A DNA stretch of 38,818 nt from Fidelibacterota bacterium. GTDB taxonomy: Bacteria > Marinisomatota > Marinisomatia > Marinisomatales > UBA1611. The notes under the pieces are model-generated. The model saw nothing but the letters and a program-made list of their open reading frames with translations, had not been told where the DNA came from and ran no database searches. The position numbers were made by a program, and so were the translations under genes. Shown here piece after piece: positions 8,899 through 17,911 of the stretch (positions are counted from its first letter, which is position 1; each line of letters begins with the position of its first letter). The stretch covers positions 1 to 38,818 of the forward strand of contig PBKF01000005.1 of NCBI GenBank assembly GCA_002722105.1. Direction: 5' to 3'.

Positions 8899-9237
8899 TT
8901 ATGTTGTAGCTAGAAACAAACCTACAAAATAATAAAATGCTGTTAACGCTACACAAATTGAGAAAGTGGAAGTCCAACCATCCATATGCCTGGCAGTTCG
9001 GAAGTCTCTTTCCCAATCTTGTCGAATTATTTTTTGCACCTGTTGCTCCCCACCCTGCTCTTCACAGTCTTTTAATAATTTTTGCAATCTAAGAATATCT
9101 TTTAGCGGAATGGATTTAATACCTTCTGACATCGCAATTTTCAGTAGAGGATCATCACAAGGGTGAGTATCTTCAATTTGAGTATTTTGTCCGAAAATAA
9201 ATGATGCAACTATAATACTGAAAGCACAATATCTCAC
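8899..9237 (-). CDS. Hypothetical membrane protein with signal peptide
   Basis: A 112-residue protein. Residues 1-16 look like a signal peptide (MRYCAFSIIVASFIFG). The middle is a charged, helical segment (LKDILRLQKLLKDCEEQ and following) with two cysteines, C27 and C58. The C-terminal 20 residues form a hydrophobic helix (CVALTAFYYFVGLFLATT). I do not recognise the family. Its ATG overlaps the stop of the beta-barrel gene by four bases, so the two are translationally coupled and may act together at the envelope. Confidence 0.6.
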   Translation of the reverse strand: MRYCAFSIIVASFIFGQNTQIEDTHPCDDPLLKIAMSEGIKSIPLKDILRLQKLLKDCEEQGGEQQVQKIIRQDWERDFRTARHMDGWTSTFSICVALTAFYYFVGLFLATT

Positions 9238-9950
9238 TTGAAACCATATATAATTTTAATTGAAAAGATTGGCATCTTAGTAATGGTCATTTTTGGGCCC
9301 ATAACTTTTTCAGTTTGGACTCGCCAATTTTCATTATTGTAGTAATTATTCATGAATCCCATTTTCACATCTAATCCTAAACGTGAAGATAAATAATAAC
9401 GCATGCCGATCATTCCAGAATATCCAATCCAATCAACTAACATGGCGTCAGTTGTCCCCATTTCTGAAATTGGACTATCATCTCCAAAACTGTTCAGTAA
9501 GTAATTCCAGTCGTCTGCCTTATCTCCTGGAGATGTATCTACAGTAATACGTCCTCTCCCCCAGATAGGTGCCAGAGTAAAATTTAATTCAATCTTTGGT
9601 CTCCATCGGAAGAATGTTTCGATTGGAAACATTCTATAACGAAGTGTGCGCCTAAAAATAGATTCGGCTGAATTGATTAATCCCAACTTTCCTAATTCTA
9701 AAGATGTAAATGAATTATAGCCAACCCTGGCGTTACTGAAAAATTCATAATAAACGCCCCAATTTAGAAGCAAATTACGATTCAGGATTCCTCCCGCAGG
9801 GAAGGGGACACTTTCATTCTCATCAAAACCAGTTAGAGTCGGTTGATAAAAACCCAGCCCTAAATCAACACTAAGTTTAGGCTGTGCTGAAGTGATTGAA
9901 CCAGCAGCAACAGCCAAATAGAATATGAATACTTGAATTTGACTCTTCAT
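9234..9950 (-). CDS. Predicted outer-membrane beta-barrel protein
   Basis: A 238-residue protein with a signal peptide (cleavage likely after ITSAQ). Alternating hydrophobic/polar strands, many aromatic residues and glycine turns (SVDLGLGFYQPTL, YYEFFSNARVGYNSF, WIGYSGMIGMRYYLSSRLG, IFSIKIIYGFK) suggest an eight-stranded or similar small outer-membrane barrel. The C-terminus ends in an aromatic-rich strand. No specific family is recognised. It is cotranscribed with the 112-residue protein and is divergent from the gene at 9974, with only 23 bases between the start codons. Confidence 0.65.
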   Translation of the reverse strand: MKSQIQVFIFYLAVAAGSITSAQPKLSVDLGLGFYQPTLTGFDENESVPFPAGGILNRNLLLNWGVYYEFFSNARVGYNSFTSLELGKLGLINSAESIFRRTLRYRMFPIETFFRWRPKIELNFTLAPIWGRGRITVDTSPGDKADDWNYLLNSFGDDSPISEMGTTDAMLVDWIGYSGMIGMRYYLSSRLGLDVKMGFMNNYYNNENWRVQTEKVMGPKMTITKMPIFSIKIIYGFK

Positions 9951-9973
9951 GCAAGGTTCTTAATTTACGCCCC

Positions 9974-10831
9974 ATGAAACAAATGGCGAGCATATTCCTT
10001 TTTCTCATTTCAATGTTATGGTCAGAAGAACCAGATACAGACGTAATGCATATGATGGTAAAATATGACGGGGAAACAGTTATCGGATACATCGATACAA
10101 TTGGATTCCAATATGTTCGTTATACCCCGAGAGATTCTATTGAATTTGACTCCATGTTTATACAGGAGATTTATTACATTTACAATGATTTTGGACGAAC
10201 ATTCCACTATAGCTGGAGCTTTGAGCAGAATATTGAAAAAATGGAAAACCGAACCGGCTTTCTATATACTCTTAGGGGTGATACATTGGAGTTTTTTGAT
10301 ATAAAATTCAATCAGGATATGATAAACCCTGAAATGTATATCAATACAGGAGTCAACCGCTCAGAATTAATCCCGCTCTTAGAAGTAGAAAAGATTGTCA
10401 CAGATTATTCAATTATGGAATATTCAATTAAGAAAGGATTTTATTATTCATTTTTTTCTTTCTTGATTGCTTCTACAATGGAAATAATATTTAAATGGGA
10501 TGACTCCAGGCGATCAGCACCACAAGTGTGGGATCAATATAATGATTTATTACCAAAAATGAGTATGGTTGGTATGAACGAAACCGGAGTCACTTATGAA
10601 TCTGTTTCTTTTTTAATCCCTATTTCTGTTTTTTCTTCCATGTTTTATGATATATGGCAAAATAAAAACACCTTTTATTTCACTCCTATCTGGGAAGAAA
10701 ATAAGTTTGGAAGGAGTATGTATGTTTTTTCATTGAAGCATATTGCGTATCGATTCACGGAAAGGATATTATTTAAAATTGAAAAAACAAAATTTGGCAA
10801 AAAGCTCATTAGATGGATTCGAAGAAAATAA
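9974..10831 (+). CDS. Hypothetical secreted or envelope protein
   Basis: A 285-residue protein starting with a signal peptide (MKQMASIFLFLISMLWSEEP). The N-terminal part, with MVKYDGETVIGYIDTIGFQY, resembles a small beta-rich domain of a kind seen in many secreted Bacteroidetes-like proteins, but I cannot name it. A hydrophobic stretch at about 153-166 (FYYSFFSFLIAST) and another near 215-226 may be membrane segments. The C-terminus is basic (KLIRWIRRK). The start lacks a clear ribosome binding site; a second ATG three codons in is possible. It is followed 15 bases later by the Ig-repeat lipoprotein gene and may be cotranscribed. Confidence 0.6.
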   Translation: MKQMASIFLFLISMLWSEEPDTDVMHMMVKYDGETVIGYIDTIGFQYVRYTPRDSIEFDSMFIQEIYYIYNDFGRTFHYSWSFEQNIEKMENRTGFLYTLRGDTLEFFDIKFNQDMINPEMYINTGVNRSELIPLLEVEKIVTDYSIMEYSIKKGFYYSFFSFLIASTMEIIFKWDDSRRSAPQVWDQYNDLLPKMSMVGMNETGVTYESVSFLIPISVFSSMFYDIWQNKNTFYFTPIWEENKFGRSMYVFSLKHIAYRFTERILFKIEKTKFGKKLIRWIRRK

Positions 10832-10846
10832 TCGTAAATTAAGCTT

Positions 10847-12703
10847 GTGGAACAGAAAATAAATCCTCACATCCTACTATGTGCTTTAAGTTTAAGTCTT
10901 TTGTCATGGACTTGCGAAGATCTGCAGGATGATTTACCGAAAGAATTACCAGTAGCGGACACAACCCCTCCTCAAGCTGTAATTATTTATCCTGTAGATG
11001 GTGTCTCTGCGGCGGGTGATGTAACAATAGTCGCCCGTGCTACAGATAATGATGTGGTAGATTCTGTTCAGTTTTATATTAATCAAAAATGGGTAGGGAC
11101 AGACACGACTGGCGCAGAAGACTTATTTGAATACATCTGGAATACACGTGAATATAAAGAAGATGATTTCCACTTTATATCAATTGTAGGATATGATGCT
11201 GCGGAAAATGAATACGCATCATTTCCAATCCGGATCAAAGCGGATAATACTGATAATGAGCCACCGGTAGCTTTCCTGTTAAATCCCTTTGCGGGTCAGG
11301 TTGTCCAGGGACTTGTTGAAATAACTGTGGAAGCAACGGACAATGACAGTGTTCAATATGTCAGCTATTACATCAATAATATTCTACAAGGATATGTATT
11401 GGAACGGCCGTATACCTATCTCTGGAATACGGCTACAGTAGTGGATGATGAATACTATTCTATTTATACTGTTGCAAGAGATATGAGTAATAACGTCACA
11501 ACCGTTCCCCCTATCAGTGTTCTTGTAAATAATGATATTCAAAATGATTTAATGCCACCTACTGGCTCCATTACCAGTCCACCCGCAGGGTTGACCGTTA
11601 GCGGTGAAGTGTCAATTATTATCAGTGCAACAGATAACCGTGCAATGGGAGAAGTAGCCTTATCTATTGATGGAAATTATATTACGACAATACAAGAGAT
11701 ACCCTATTATTATATCTGGGATACGACTCTTGAAGAAGAAGACGAAGAGCACACGATCAGTGTAGTTTTAATTGACCTAGCAGGAAATGAGACTGCTTTA
11801 AACCCTATTTCAGTTTTTGTAGATAATGAACCGCCGGAAGACACAACACCGCCTACTGTATTGATTATGGAGCCTGCCGCAGGACAAAACTTGAGTGGCA
11901 TTGTATCTATTAAAGTACATGCTGAAGATGATACCGGTATAGATAGAATTGAATTCTTTGTCAATGGTGACTCTGTTCATACAGATGATACTGAACCATA
12001 TAGCTTTGAATGGGATACTGAAACAGTTACAGATGATATGGAACATATAGTCGCTGTCATGGGTTTTGATCTGGATGGGAATGGGATGCTAGGTTCGCCG
12101 ATTGCAGTCTATATTGATAATTTTGATAATGTTGCACCTTCAGGTCAAATTCTAAGTCCGGTAGCTGGTCAAACAGTTGATGGAATGACCACGATTGAAA
12201 TATCCGCCACTGATAATGTGGGAATTAAAACAATTGATATAGCTATTGATGGAAATTACAGAACTACTCTTACTGAATTCCCTTACACCTATGAATGGGA
12301 CACAACGAGCGAAACAGATGATAGTGATCATGTCATCAGTGTGGTAGTTGCAGATTCTTCTGACAACATAGCTTATGTTCAACCTGTGAGTGTTTATGTC
12401 AACAATATCACGGATGATACTACGCCGCCCGTTATTGCTATTACGAATCCACTTTCAGGTCAATCGGTTAGCGGAGTTGTGAATTTCACAGTCATGGCAA
12501 ATGATGATTTTGGAATAAGTGTAGTTGAATTTTTCGTAGATGGTGAATCAATTGATTCAGTTACTGAAGAAGATTATCAAGTAGACTGGAATACTTTATC
12601 ATTGGAGAATGGTAGCCAGCACACATTATCCGCTTCGGTTACAGATCATGCCGGTCACACAACCATTGCCCAACCAATTCTTGTAACTGTGTCAAATGAA
12701 TAG
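10847..12703 (+). CDS. Six-repeat bacterial Ig-like (Big_7 type) surface lipoprotein
   Basis: A 618-residue exported protein starting at GTG 10847. The signal ends at LLSLLSWTCEDL, where the cysteine probably carries lipid although the lipobox is loose. The mature protein is six tandem domains of about 95 residues. Each opens with a PP/AP-x4-P segment (for example PPTGSITSP) and carries xGQTVSG, a SATDNxG strand, an FFVDG-like strand, a PYxYxWDT motif and a closing VxVNN. This matches the Big_7-type Ig domain seen in adhesins and polysaccharide-binding proteins. No catalytic domain is present, so it is probably a spacer or adhesive surface protein. It overlaps the next gene by eight bases (ATGAATAG), so the two are made together. 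Confidence 0.85.
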   Translation: MEQKINPHILLCALSLSLLSWTCEDLQDDLPKELPVADTTPPQAVIIYPVDGVSAAGDVTIVARATDNDVVDSVQFYINQKWVGTDTTGAEDLFEYIWNTREYKEDDFHFISIVGYDAAENEYASFPIRIKADNTDNEPPVAFLLNPFAGQVVQGLVEITVEATDNDSVQYVSYYINNILQGYVLERPYTYLWNTATVVDDEYYSIYTVARDMSNNVTTVPPISVLVNNDIQNDLMPPTGSITSPPAGLTVSGEVSIIISATDNRAMGEVALSIDGNYITTIQEIPYYYIWDTTLEEEDEEHTISVVLIDLAGNETALNPISVFVDNEPPEDTTPPTVLIMEPAAGQNLSGIVSIKVHAEDDTGIDRIEFFVNGDSVHTDDTEPYSFEWDTETVTDDMEHIVAVMGFDLDGNGMLGSPIAVYIDNFDNVAPSGQILSPVAGQTVDGMTTIEISATDNVGIKTIDIAIDGNYRTTLTEFPYTYEWDTTSETDDSDHVISVVVADSSDNIAYVQPVSVYVNNITDDTTPPVIAITNPLSGQSVSGVVNFTVMANDDFGISVVEFFVDGESIDSVTEEDYQVDWNTLSLENGSQHTLSASVTDHAGHTTIAQPILVTVSNE

Positions 12704-15700
12704 ATTTTTTCTTTTTCTAGTACCACTTCTAATGATACTTCTCAGCTGTGAAGAGGGCCCATTTTTTGAAGTGCCGGAAGGACAGGATTCCATTCCTCCA
12801 ACATTGACACTGACTTTCCCCCCTGATCAGGCTACCCTATCGGACACCATTCTTGTTACGGCCTATGCCTTTGATAATATGGAATTAGATATGGTCACCG
12901 TTTATATTAACGATTCTGCTATTATTACCCAAAAGGATGGTCCCTACGAGTATTTATGGATTACCAACGATGCAGAAGAAGATGCCTATCATACTTTATA
13001 CGCACAAGCTGAAGACGCCGCTGGGAATATTAATCGTACCATCCCAATTCAGGTTTTAGTTGATAATGTTGATAATGTGATGCCAACCGGTTCATTAATC
13101 TACCCTTTCACAGGGCAAACTCTTTCCGGTGAAATTACTATTATTGTGGAAGCACAAGATAATGAAGAAGTTTCATTTGTTAATATTTACATTGAAGGTG
13201 ATACAGTAGCCATATTAACTGAATCTCCTTATACATATAAGTGGAATACAGAAGAAGAAATTGACGATATTACCTATGTCATACATGCTCATGTAATAGA
13301 TGCCGCAGGAAATCAAACAACACTGGGGCCCATTTCAATTCTCATTGATAATTATGAAGCAGATGACAACATTGCTCCAACTGGTAATATTACTAACCCT
13401 GCTTCTGGTTCTACTGTTTCTGGAACGATTGACATTGAAGTTACAGCCTATGATGATGTTGAAATGGGTTTTGTAGATTTTATTATAGACGGGTCTGCTG
13501 TCGCCCAGGATGATTCAGAGCCTTACTCCTATAGTTGGAATACAACGGAAGCTACAGAAGATGTAGATCATACAATAAATGTAAATATAATCAATGCTGC
13601 AGGGAATTCTACTGCACTTTTCCCGGTCACTGTTTTTGTAAACAATATAGAAGAACAAGATATCATAGCACCCAATGTAATATTATATGAGCCTGCAGCA
13701 AATCAAACTGTTTCCGGTACTGTAAATATAACAGCTATTGTATTTGACAATGTTGGTGTTAATCGTGTTGAATTTTATCGTAATTATGAACTTGAAACTA
13801 CCATAAGCACATTTCCCTATACTTACGAATGGAATTCCACATCTGTGGATGATGATTCAGAGCATACATGGTATGTTAAAGCATTTGATACCAGTGAGAA
13901 TCATTCCCAAACCCAACCCATTGCTGTCTTTGTTGATAATGATGATAATATTTATCCAACAGGTTTTTTTCTCTTTCCTTACGCCGGTCAAACAGTCAGT
14001 GGAGTCATTGAAATTCAAGTATCTGCTTCTGATAATATTGGCATTGAACAAGTAGAGTTCTTTGTTGAAGGTAGTTCCATTGGGTTTGACACAGCTGAGC
14101 CGTTTAGTTTTCCCTGGGATACAGAAACAGGTGAAGAAGATGGTGAACATGTATTAGGAGCGATCATCAAAGATTTAGGTGGTAATGAAACTGATATTCC
14201 GCCTATATCGGTATTGGTTAATAATGTGGTAACACCTGATGATGACACGACACCACCTGTAGCATCAATTTTGACACCAGTTTCAGGTCAAACTGTTAGC
14301 GACTCAGTATTTATTTCTGCTTTTGCGACAGATAATATTGGAATCCAACATGTTCAAATTTTAATCGGTGAAGAATTGGTGGCTACCATAACTGACTCTC
14401 CCTACACACACCTATGGGGTACATATGGTCTGGCAAATGGTAGCGAATACGTGATTCAAATGATAGCCAGTGATCTTTCAGGGAATGCAACAACAGTTCA
14501 ACCTGTAGCTGTGACGGTTCAAAATGAATATGAAGGAGAAATTGAAAACGTAAACTTGGCAGTCTTAGAAGAAACAGTCGCTCTCAGCTGGGATGCACCA
14601 TACGATGCCGTGTCATTTAAAGTTTACCGTGATGATTTATTTTTGGTAGAAACTTCTAACCAATTCGTAAATGATTCTATTACAGGCGGCATTGAATATT
14701 GTTACAAAGTTGCAGCTGTCAATAGTGTTGGAATTGAAGGACCAATATCAGATGAGTTATGCGGTATTCCATTATTACCGGCACCTAGTTCCTTTAGTGC
14801 TACCGTATTTGAAGACACAGTTAATTTAATCTGGGATGGTTTAGAATATTCAGATGGTTATATAATTAAACGAAATGATATTGAGATCTGGAATGGAACA
14901 GAATTAACATTTACTGATACAGATCTTTCACCCAGTACAACCTATTTATATACCATCACTGCTTTTGATTCTTTTGGTACAAATGGCACAGAGTCAGACC
15001 CTCTAATTGTCACTACTCATGAAGAATTATTACCACCGGAATTATCCATCACAATAAGCCTATCCATTGGAACCTTAGCATGGACTTCTGTTTCTTCTGC
15101 TTCCGCCTACCGTATTTATAAAAATAATTCACATATCGCTGAAGTTAGTGATATCAATTATGACGTTGAATTAGATGGTGGCACCGCTACATGCTTTTTT
15201 GTCACAGCAATTAATGAGTATGGCTCTGAAAGTGCACCATCCAATCAGGAATGCGGTGTCCCTATACTAGCTGCACCTGTTTCATTTAATGCAACTATTA
15301 ATGATACCAATGTTACTTTAGCTTGGTCTGCAGTAGATAACGCTTCTGGATATATTATAAATAAGGATGATATTGAAATATGGTCTGGTACATTATTAAC
15401 CTTAACAGATTATGGATTGGCATATAATACATCTTTTAATTATACTGTTACTGCAGTTGATTTTGAAGGGGCTGCAGGTGAAGAATCTGATCCATTGAGT
15501 GTAACAATGCCAGTAGAGTTAACTGTGCCCGTCATTTCAATTAATGTTTCAGGTACAGATGCAAGTTTGAGTTGGTCTTCTGTGCCATCTGCTTCAGCTT
15601 ATCGTATTTACAATAATAGTTCTTTCATACAAGAAGTGATAAATACTAATTATGAAACTGAATTATTTCATGATACCGAAGCATGCTTTACTGTAACTGC

Positions 15701-16001
15701 TATTAATGACTATGGATCTGAAAGTGATTTTTCTAATGTAGAATGTGGGACTGGGAACTTTACCCCACCTGTCCTTTCATTAACAATAAGTGATTCAACG
15801 GCGATACTTAATTGGGGTTCAATTATTTCTGCTGAATCTTATAAGGTTTATCAAGGGGATAGCTTTTTTGTAGAAGTATCTGCTCTAAGTTATGAAGTTG
15901 ATATTGAGACAGATGAGACAACTTGTTTTAGTGTTTCTGCCGTTAATTCCTACGGAACAGAGAGTGAAACATCTAATGAAGAATGCGGTTCAGGATCTTA
16001 A
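12696..16001 (+). CDS. Lipoprotein with six Ig-like and six Fn3-like domains
   Basis: A 1101-residue lipoprotein with canonical lipobox LLSC (ending at residue 18). Residues about 30-615 hold six Big_7-type Ig domains like those of the preceding gene. Residues about 617-1101 hold six fibronectin-III-like domains of about 80 residues (W in the second strand, VYRDD/IYKNN strand, AxNxxGxES loop). The Fn3 domains come in two kinds: domains 1, 3, 5 and 6 have a cysteine pair (such as CFFVTAINEYGSES with a second Cys 17-22 residues on), while domains 2 and 4 have none, suggesting duplication of a two-domain unit. The protein is a long surface rod, probably adhesive; no enzyme domain is seen. Confidence 0.88.
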   Translation: MNRFFLFLVPLLMILLSCEEGPFFEVPEGQDSIPPTLTLTFPPDQATLSDTILVTAYAFDNMELDMVTVYINDSAIITQKDGPYEYLWITNDAEEDAYHTLYAQAEDAAGNINRTIPIQVLVDNVDNVMPTGSLIYPFTGQTLSGEITIIVEAQDNEEVSFVNIYIEGDTVAILTESPYTYKWNTEEEIDDITYVIHAHVIDAAGNQTTLGPISILIDNYEADDNIAPTGNITNPASGSTVSGTIDIEVTAYDDVEMGFVDFIIDGSAVAQDDSEPYSYSWNTTEATEDVDHTINVNIINAAGNSTALFPVTVFVNNIEEQDIIAPNVILYEPAANQTVSGTVNITAIVFDNVGVNRVEFYRNYELETTISTFPYTYEWNSTSVDDDSEHTWYVKAFDTSENHSQTQPIAVFVDNDDNIYPTGFFLFPYAGQTVSGVIEIQVSASDNIGIEQVEFFVEGSSIGFDTAEPFSFPWDTETGEEDGEHVLGAIIKDLGGNETDIPPISVLVNNVVTPDDDTTPPVASILTPVSGQTVSDSVFISAFATDNIGIQHVQILIGEELVATITDSPYTHLWGTYGLANGSEYVIQMIASDLSGNATTVQPVAVTVQNEYEGEIENVNLAVLEETVALSWDAPYDAVSFKVYRDDLFLVETSNQFVNDSITGGIEYCYKVAAVNSVGIEGPISDELCGIPLLPAPSSFSATVFEDTVNLIWDGLEYSDGYIIKRNDIEIWNGTELTFTDTDLSPSTTYLYTITAFDSFGTNGTESDPLIVTTHEELLPPELSITISLSIGTLAWTSVSSASAYRIYKNNSHIAEVSDINYDVELDGGTATCFFVTAINEYGSESAPSNQECGVPILAAPVSFNATINDTNVTLAWSAVDNASGYIINKDDIEIWSGTLLTLTDYGLAYNTSFNYTVTAVDFEGAAGEESDPLSVTMPVELTVPVISINVSGTDASLSWSSVPSASAYRIYNNSSFIQEVINTNYETELFHDTEACFTVTAINDYGSESDFSNVECGTGNFTPPVLSLTISDSTAILNWGSIISAESYKVYQGDSFFVEVSALSYEVDIETDETTCFSVSAVNSYGTESETSNEECGSGS

Positions 16002-16744
16002 GGAAAGTATAAGTTCCCTTCACAATCCTTAACGGATTGATTCAGGTAAATTGACTCATAGGAGCCTGATAAAAAGAAAATTCTCCCGGAATCTGGATTT
16101 ATTAACTCAATTTGGTAATATTCCGGTAATTTATTTTCTGTGACGATTTCATATTCTTGATTCTCATTTAATTCAAGGGTCGAATAATTATAGACCATCC
16201 AGCCGTTACCAATCCACTCAGTTGAATCTAAAATGCTTTCTGAAAAGTTCATTCTCCCAATCGTGTCACCTAAAGCAGTTAATGTATCTCCAAATTTTAT
16301 TTGAAAAGATGGAGGTGTATTAAATGTTATAGGATCTATACAAATCGATAAAGAATCAAATTCAGAAAAATTCCACTCGCCCACGGGTTTGTAACATTCT
16401 ATAAATACAGAATCAGAAAATCCACCAATATTTTTTGATTGATCTTTCGCTCTAATCTTATACCCAAAATGTTCCTGCCAAGTGATATTTGTATCAATAT
16501 AAATTGTATTTATTGAAGCCACATTTGTCAATGAATCGAAGGCTCCTTCTAATCCTCTTGCTTTAAAAATATGGTATTCACTGACATCAACAGATGTAGA
16601 CTTTTCCCAGCTAATTTTTACTTTTGGAGTACCTTCGGATAATGTGAAAACTCCACGCAAGTTTGATGGAAATTTGGGGGGTTCTTCATCTACATCACAT
16701 CCTAAGACCATAAATATAAAAACTAAAATAAATTTTTGTTTCAT
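15998..16744 (-). CDS. Hypothetical lipoprotein with one Fn3-like domain
   Basis: A 248-residue lipoprotein (MKQKFILVFIFMVLGCDVDE, lipobox VLGC). Residues about 26-115 look like one fibronectin-III domain (KISWEKSTSVDVSEYHIFKA then FGYKIRAKDQSKNIGGFSDS). The remaining 130 residues are beta-rich and not recognised. Its stop codon shares the palindrome TTAA with the stop of the large repeat lipoprotein, so the genes are convergent with a four-base overlap. The shared Fn3 content and neighbourhood suggest it acts at the same surface structure, which is inference. Confidence 0.7.
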   Translation of the reverse strand: MKQKFILVFIFMVLGCDVDEEPPKFPSNLRGVFTLSEGTPKVKISWEKSTSVDVSEYHIFKARGLEGAFDSLTNVASINTIYIDTNITWQEHFGYKIRAKDQSKNIGGFSDSVFIECYKPVGEWNFSEFDSLSICIDPITFNTPPSFQIKFGDTLTALGDTIGRMNFSESILDSTEWIGNGWMVYNYSTLELNENQEYEIVTENKLPEYYQIELINPDSGRIFFLSGSYESIYLNQSVKDCEGNLYFP

Positions 16745-16805
16745 GATTAAGATTATAAGAAATAATTAAATAAACAAAGCAATGGTTTAAATTAGTTAAA
16801 ATAAC

Positions 16806-16832
16806 AAAAACCCGCGATTAAACGGGTTTTTT
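16806..16832 (-). terminator. Rho-independent terminator after tRNA-Gly
   Basis: An inverted repeat AAAAACCCG / CGGGTTTTT with an eight-base loop lies just downstream of tRNA-Gly. Read on the minus strand the stem is followed by a T-run and TTATTTT. Because the stem is flanked by A and T runs, it could also stop transcription coming from the plus strand, although no plus gene needs it here. Confidence 0.8.
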
Positions 16833-16837
16833 AAAAG

Positions 16838-16910
16838 AGCGAGAGACGAGATTCGAACTCGCGACCCTCACGTTGGCAACGTGATGCTCTACCAGCTGAG
16901 CTACTCTCGC
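16838..16910 (-). tRNA. tRNA-Gly(GCC)
   Basis: A 73-base cloverleaf on the minus strand. Acceptor GCGAGAG pairs with CTCTCGC, the D-arm is GCTC-AGCTGGTA-GAGC, the anticodon stem CACGT/ACGTG encloses TTGCCAA with anticodon GCC, and the T-arm contains GAGTTCGAATCTC. The discriminator is T. CCA is not encoded. A terminator follows at once. The gene sits 49 bases after the MauE-like gene and could be cotranscribed with it or have its own promoter. Confidence 0.97.
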
Positions 16911-16959
16911 AATTAATAGATTGTTTGAATATAAAGTAGTCAAAATTACTTTCCGTCTA

Positions 16960-17409
16960 TTATTCTGACAATGTCGTTTTTGGGAAAAATTCTAATTCTG
17001 TTTTATCTCTTTTCCAGACCAAGTAAGATGCTGCCAAATAAAATAAATTTTCTATTACTTTTATCCATCCAACCATTTCTCCTTCCTTTAGTCCGCACCC
17101 ACATTCAATGTTATAACCTCTTATTATAGCTTGGCTGATTAAAATTATAAACAGTACAAACAACCCACCACTGATTAAGCTTGCACCATCAACCATAATT
17201 CCTGAAATCAAACCTATACCTATCAATAGTTCTAGCCAAGGAATAATCAATGCAACAATATTTTCTAGACCAAAGGGTACAATATGGTAGTTAGAAATAT
17301 CCCGGGAAAATTTTGCTGGATCTAGTATTTTCTGATAGCTTGCATATACAAAAACTATACCCAGAATACATCTAATCAATACAACTATGTAGGGATGTAC
17401 TTTAGTCAT
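16960..17409 (-). CDS. MauE/DoxX-type redox-associated membrane protein
   Basis: A 149-residue inner-membrane protein with four predicted helices (about 7-24, 50-70, 78-95, 119-135). It has the MauE/DoxX pattern (RCILGIVFVYASYQKILDP near the N-terminus) and an ECGCG motif with C103 and C105 after the third helix, as in MauE-like proteins thought to move electrons or sulfur across the membrane. I chose ATG 17409, not the upstream in-frame start, because it overlaps the rhodanese stop by eight bases (ATGACTAA) and the extra N-terminus is only antisense-like sequence within the rhodanese gene. It is the last protein gene of the YciH-selenoprotein-rhodanese operon and probably shares a redox task with them. 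Confidence 0.8.
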   Translation of the reverse strand: MTKVHPYIVVLIRCILGIVFVYASYQKILDPAKFSRDISNYHIVPFGLENIVALIIPWLELLIGIGLISGIMVDGASLISGGLFVLFIILISQAIIRGYNIECGCGLKEGEMVGWIKVIENLFYLAASYLVWKRDKTELEFFPKTTLSE

Positions 17410-17887
17410 GAAATTCAATCTCCAGGCCAGCATCAGTCCATGATTTCCAGCCACCCTTAAAAACAAAAATATTCATAAAACCAAAATCCTGTAATTCATA
17501 TGCCAAATCTTCACTAGAACCGCATTCATCATCACTGCAATATATCACAAATCCTTTATCAACCCCTCCAAGAAGATACTCAATTTGTTCAATCAATAAT
17601 TCAATATCATCATTTGCTATAGCACCAGGGATCATACCTTCTGATAAATATTCTTCTGATCTTGCATCAACAAAAAGCATTCCCTTTTTATGCAAGGATT
17701 GTGCAGCATTAAAATCAATTTCTCTTACCTGATGGTCAGAAAGAATTAATAATGCATCATCTACTTCTGTTACAACTTTAAGTGGTTCCGCAATCCAGGG
17801 GATGGATTCATCTCTAGCCAAATTTGATATGAATCCTGCAATAATTGCACCAATGATATAGAAAGAGAGTTGCTTTTTATAATTCAA
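17402..17887 (-). CDS. Membrane-anchored rhodanese-domain protein
   Basis: A 161-residue protein. An N-terminal hydrophobic segment (FYIIGAIIAGFISNLA) anchors or exports it. The rest is one rhodanese domain: LFVDARSEEYLSEGMIPGAI and the active-site loop VIYCSDDECGSSEDLA with C117 as the persulfide-forming residue and C122 nearby, then FVFKGGWKSW near the end. The start is TTG 17887; the open frame begins only nine codons upstream at the preceding gene's stop, and no ATG fits before the anchor. The domain probably faces the periplasm, which is inference. It lies between the selenoprotein and the MauE-like gene, suggesting sulfur transfer or thiol redox as a common role. Confidence 0.85.
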   Translation of the reverse strand: MNYKKQLSFYIIGAIIAGFISNLARDESIPWIAEPLKVVTEVDDALLILSDHQVREIDFNAAQSLHKKGMLFVDARSEEYLSEGMIPGAIANDDIELLIEQIEYLLGGVDKGFVIYCSDDECGSSEDLAYELQDFGFMNIFVFKGGWKSWTDAGLEIEFHD

Positions 17888-17911
17888 TTTTGGGATAAGA
17901 GTGAAAAGGGC

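Noticed and set aside
17402..17887. Second selenoprotein in the same operon (rhodanese)
   Set aside because: The active-site loop has ordinary Cys codons and the frame has no internal TGA from its TTG start to its stop.
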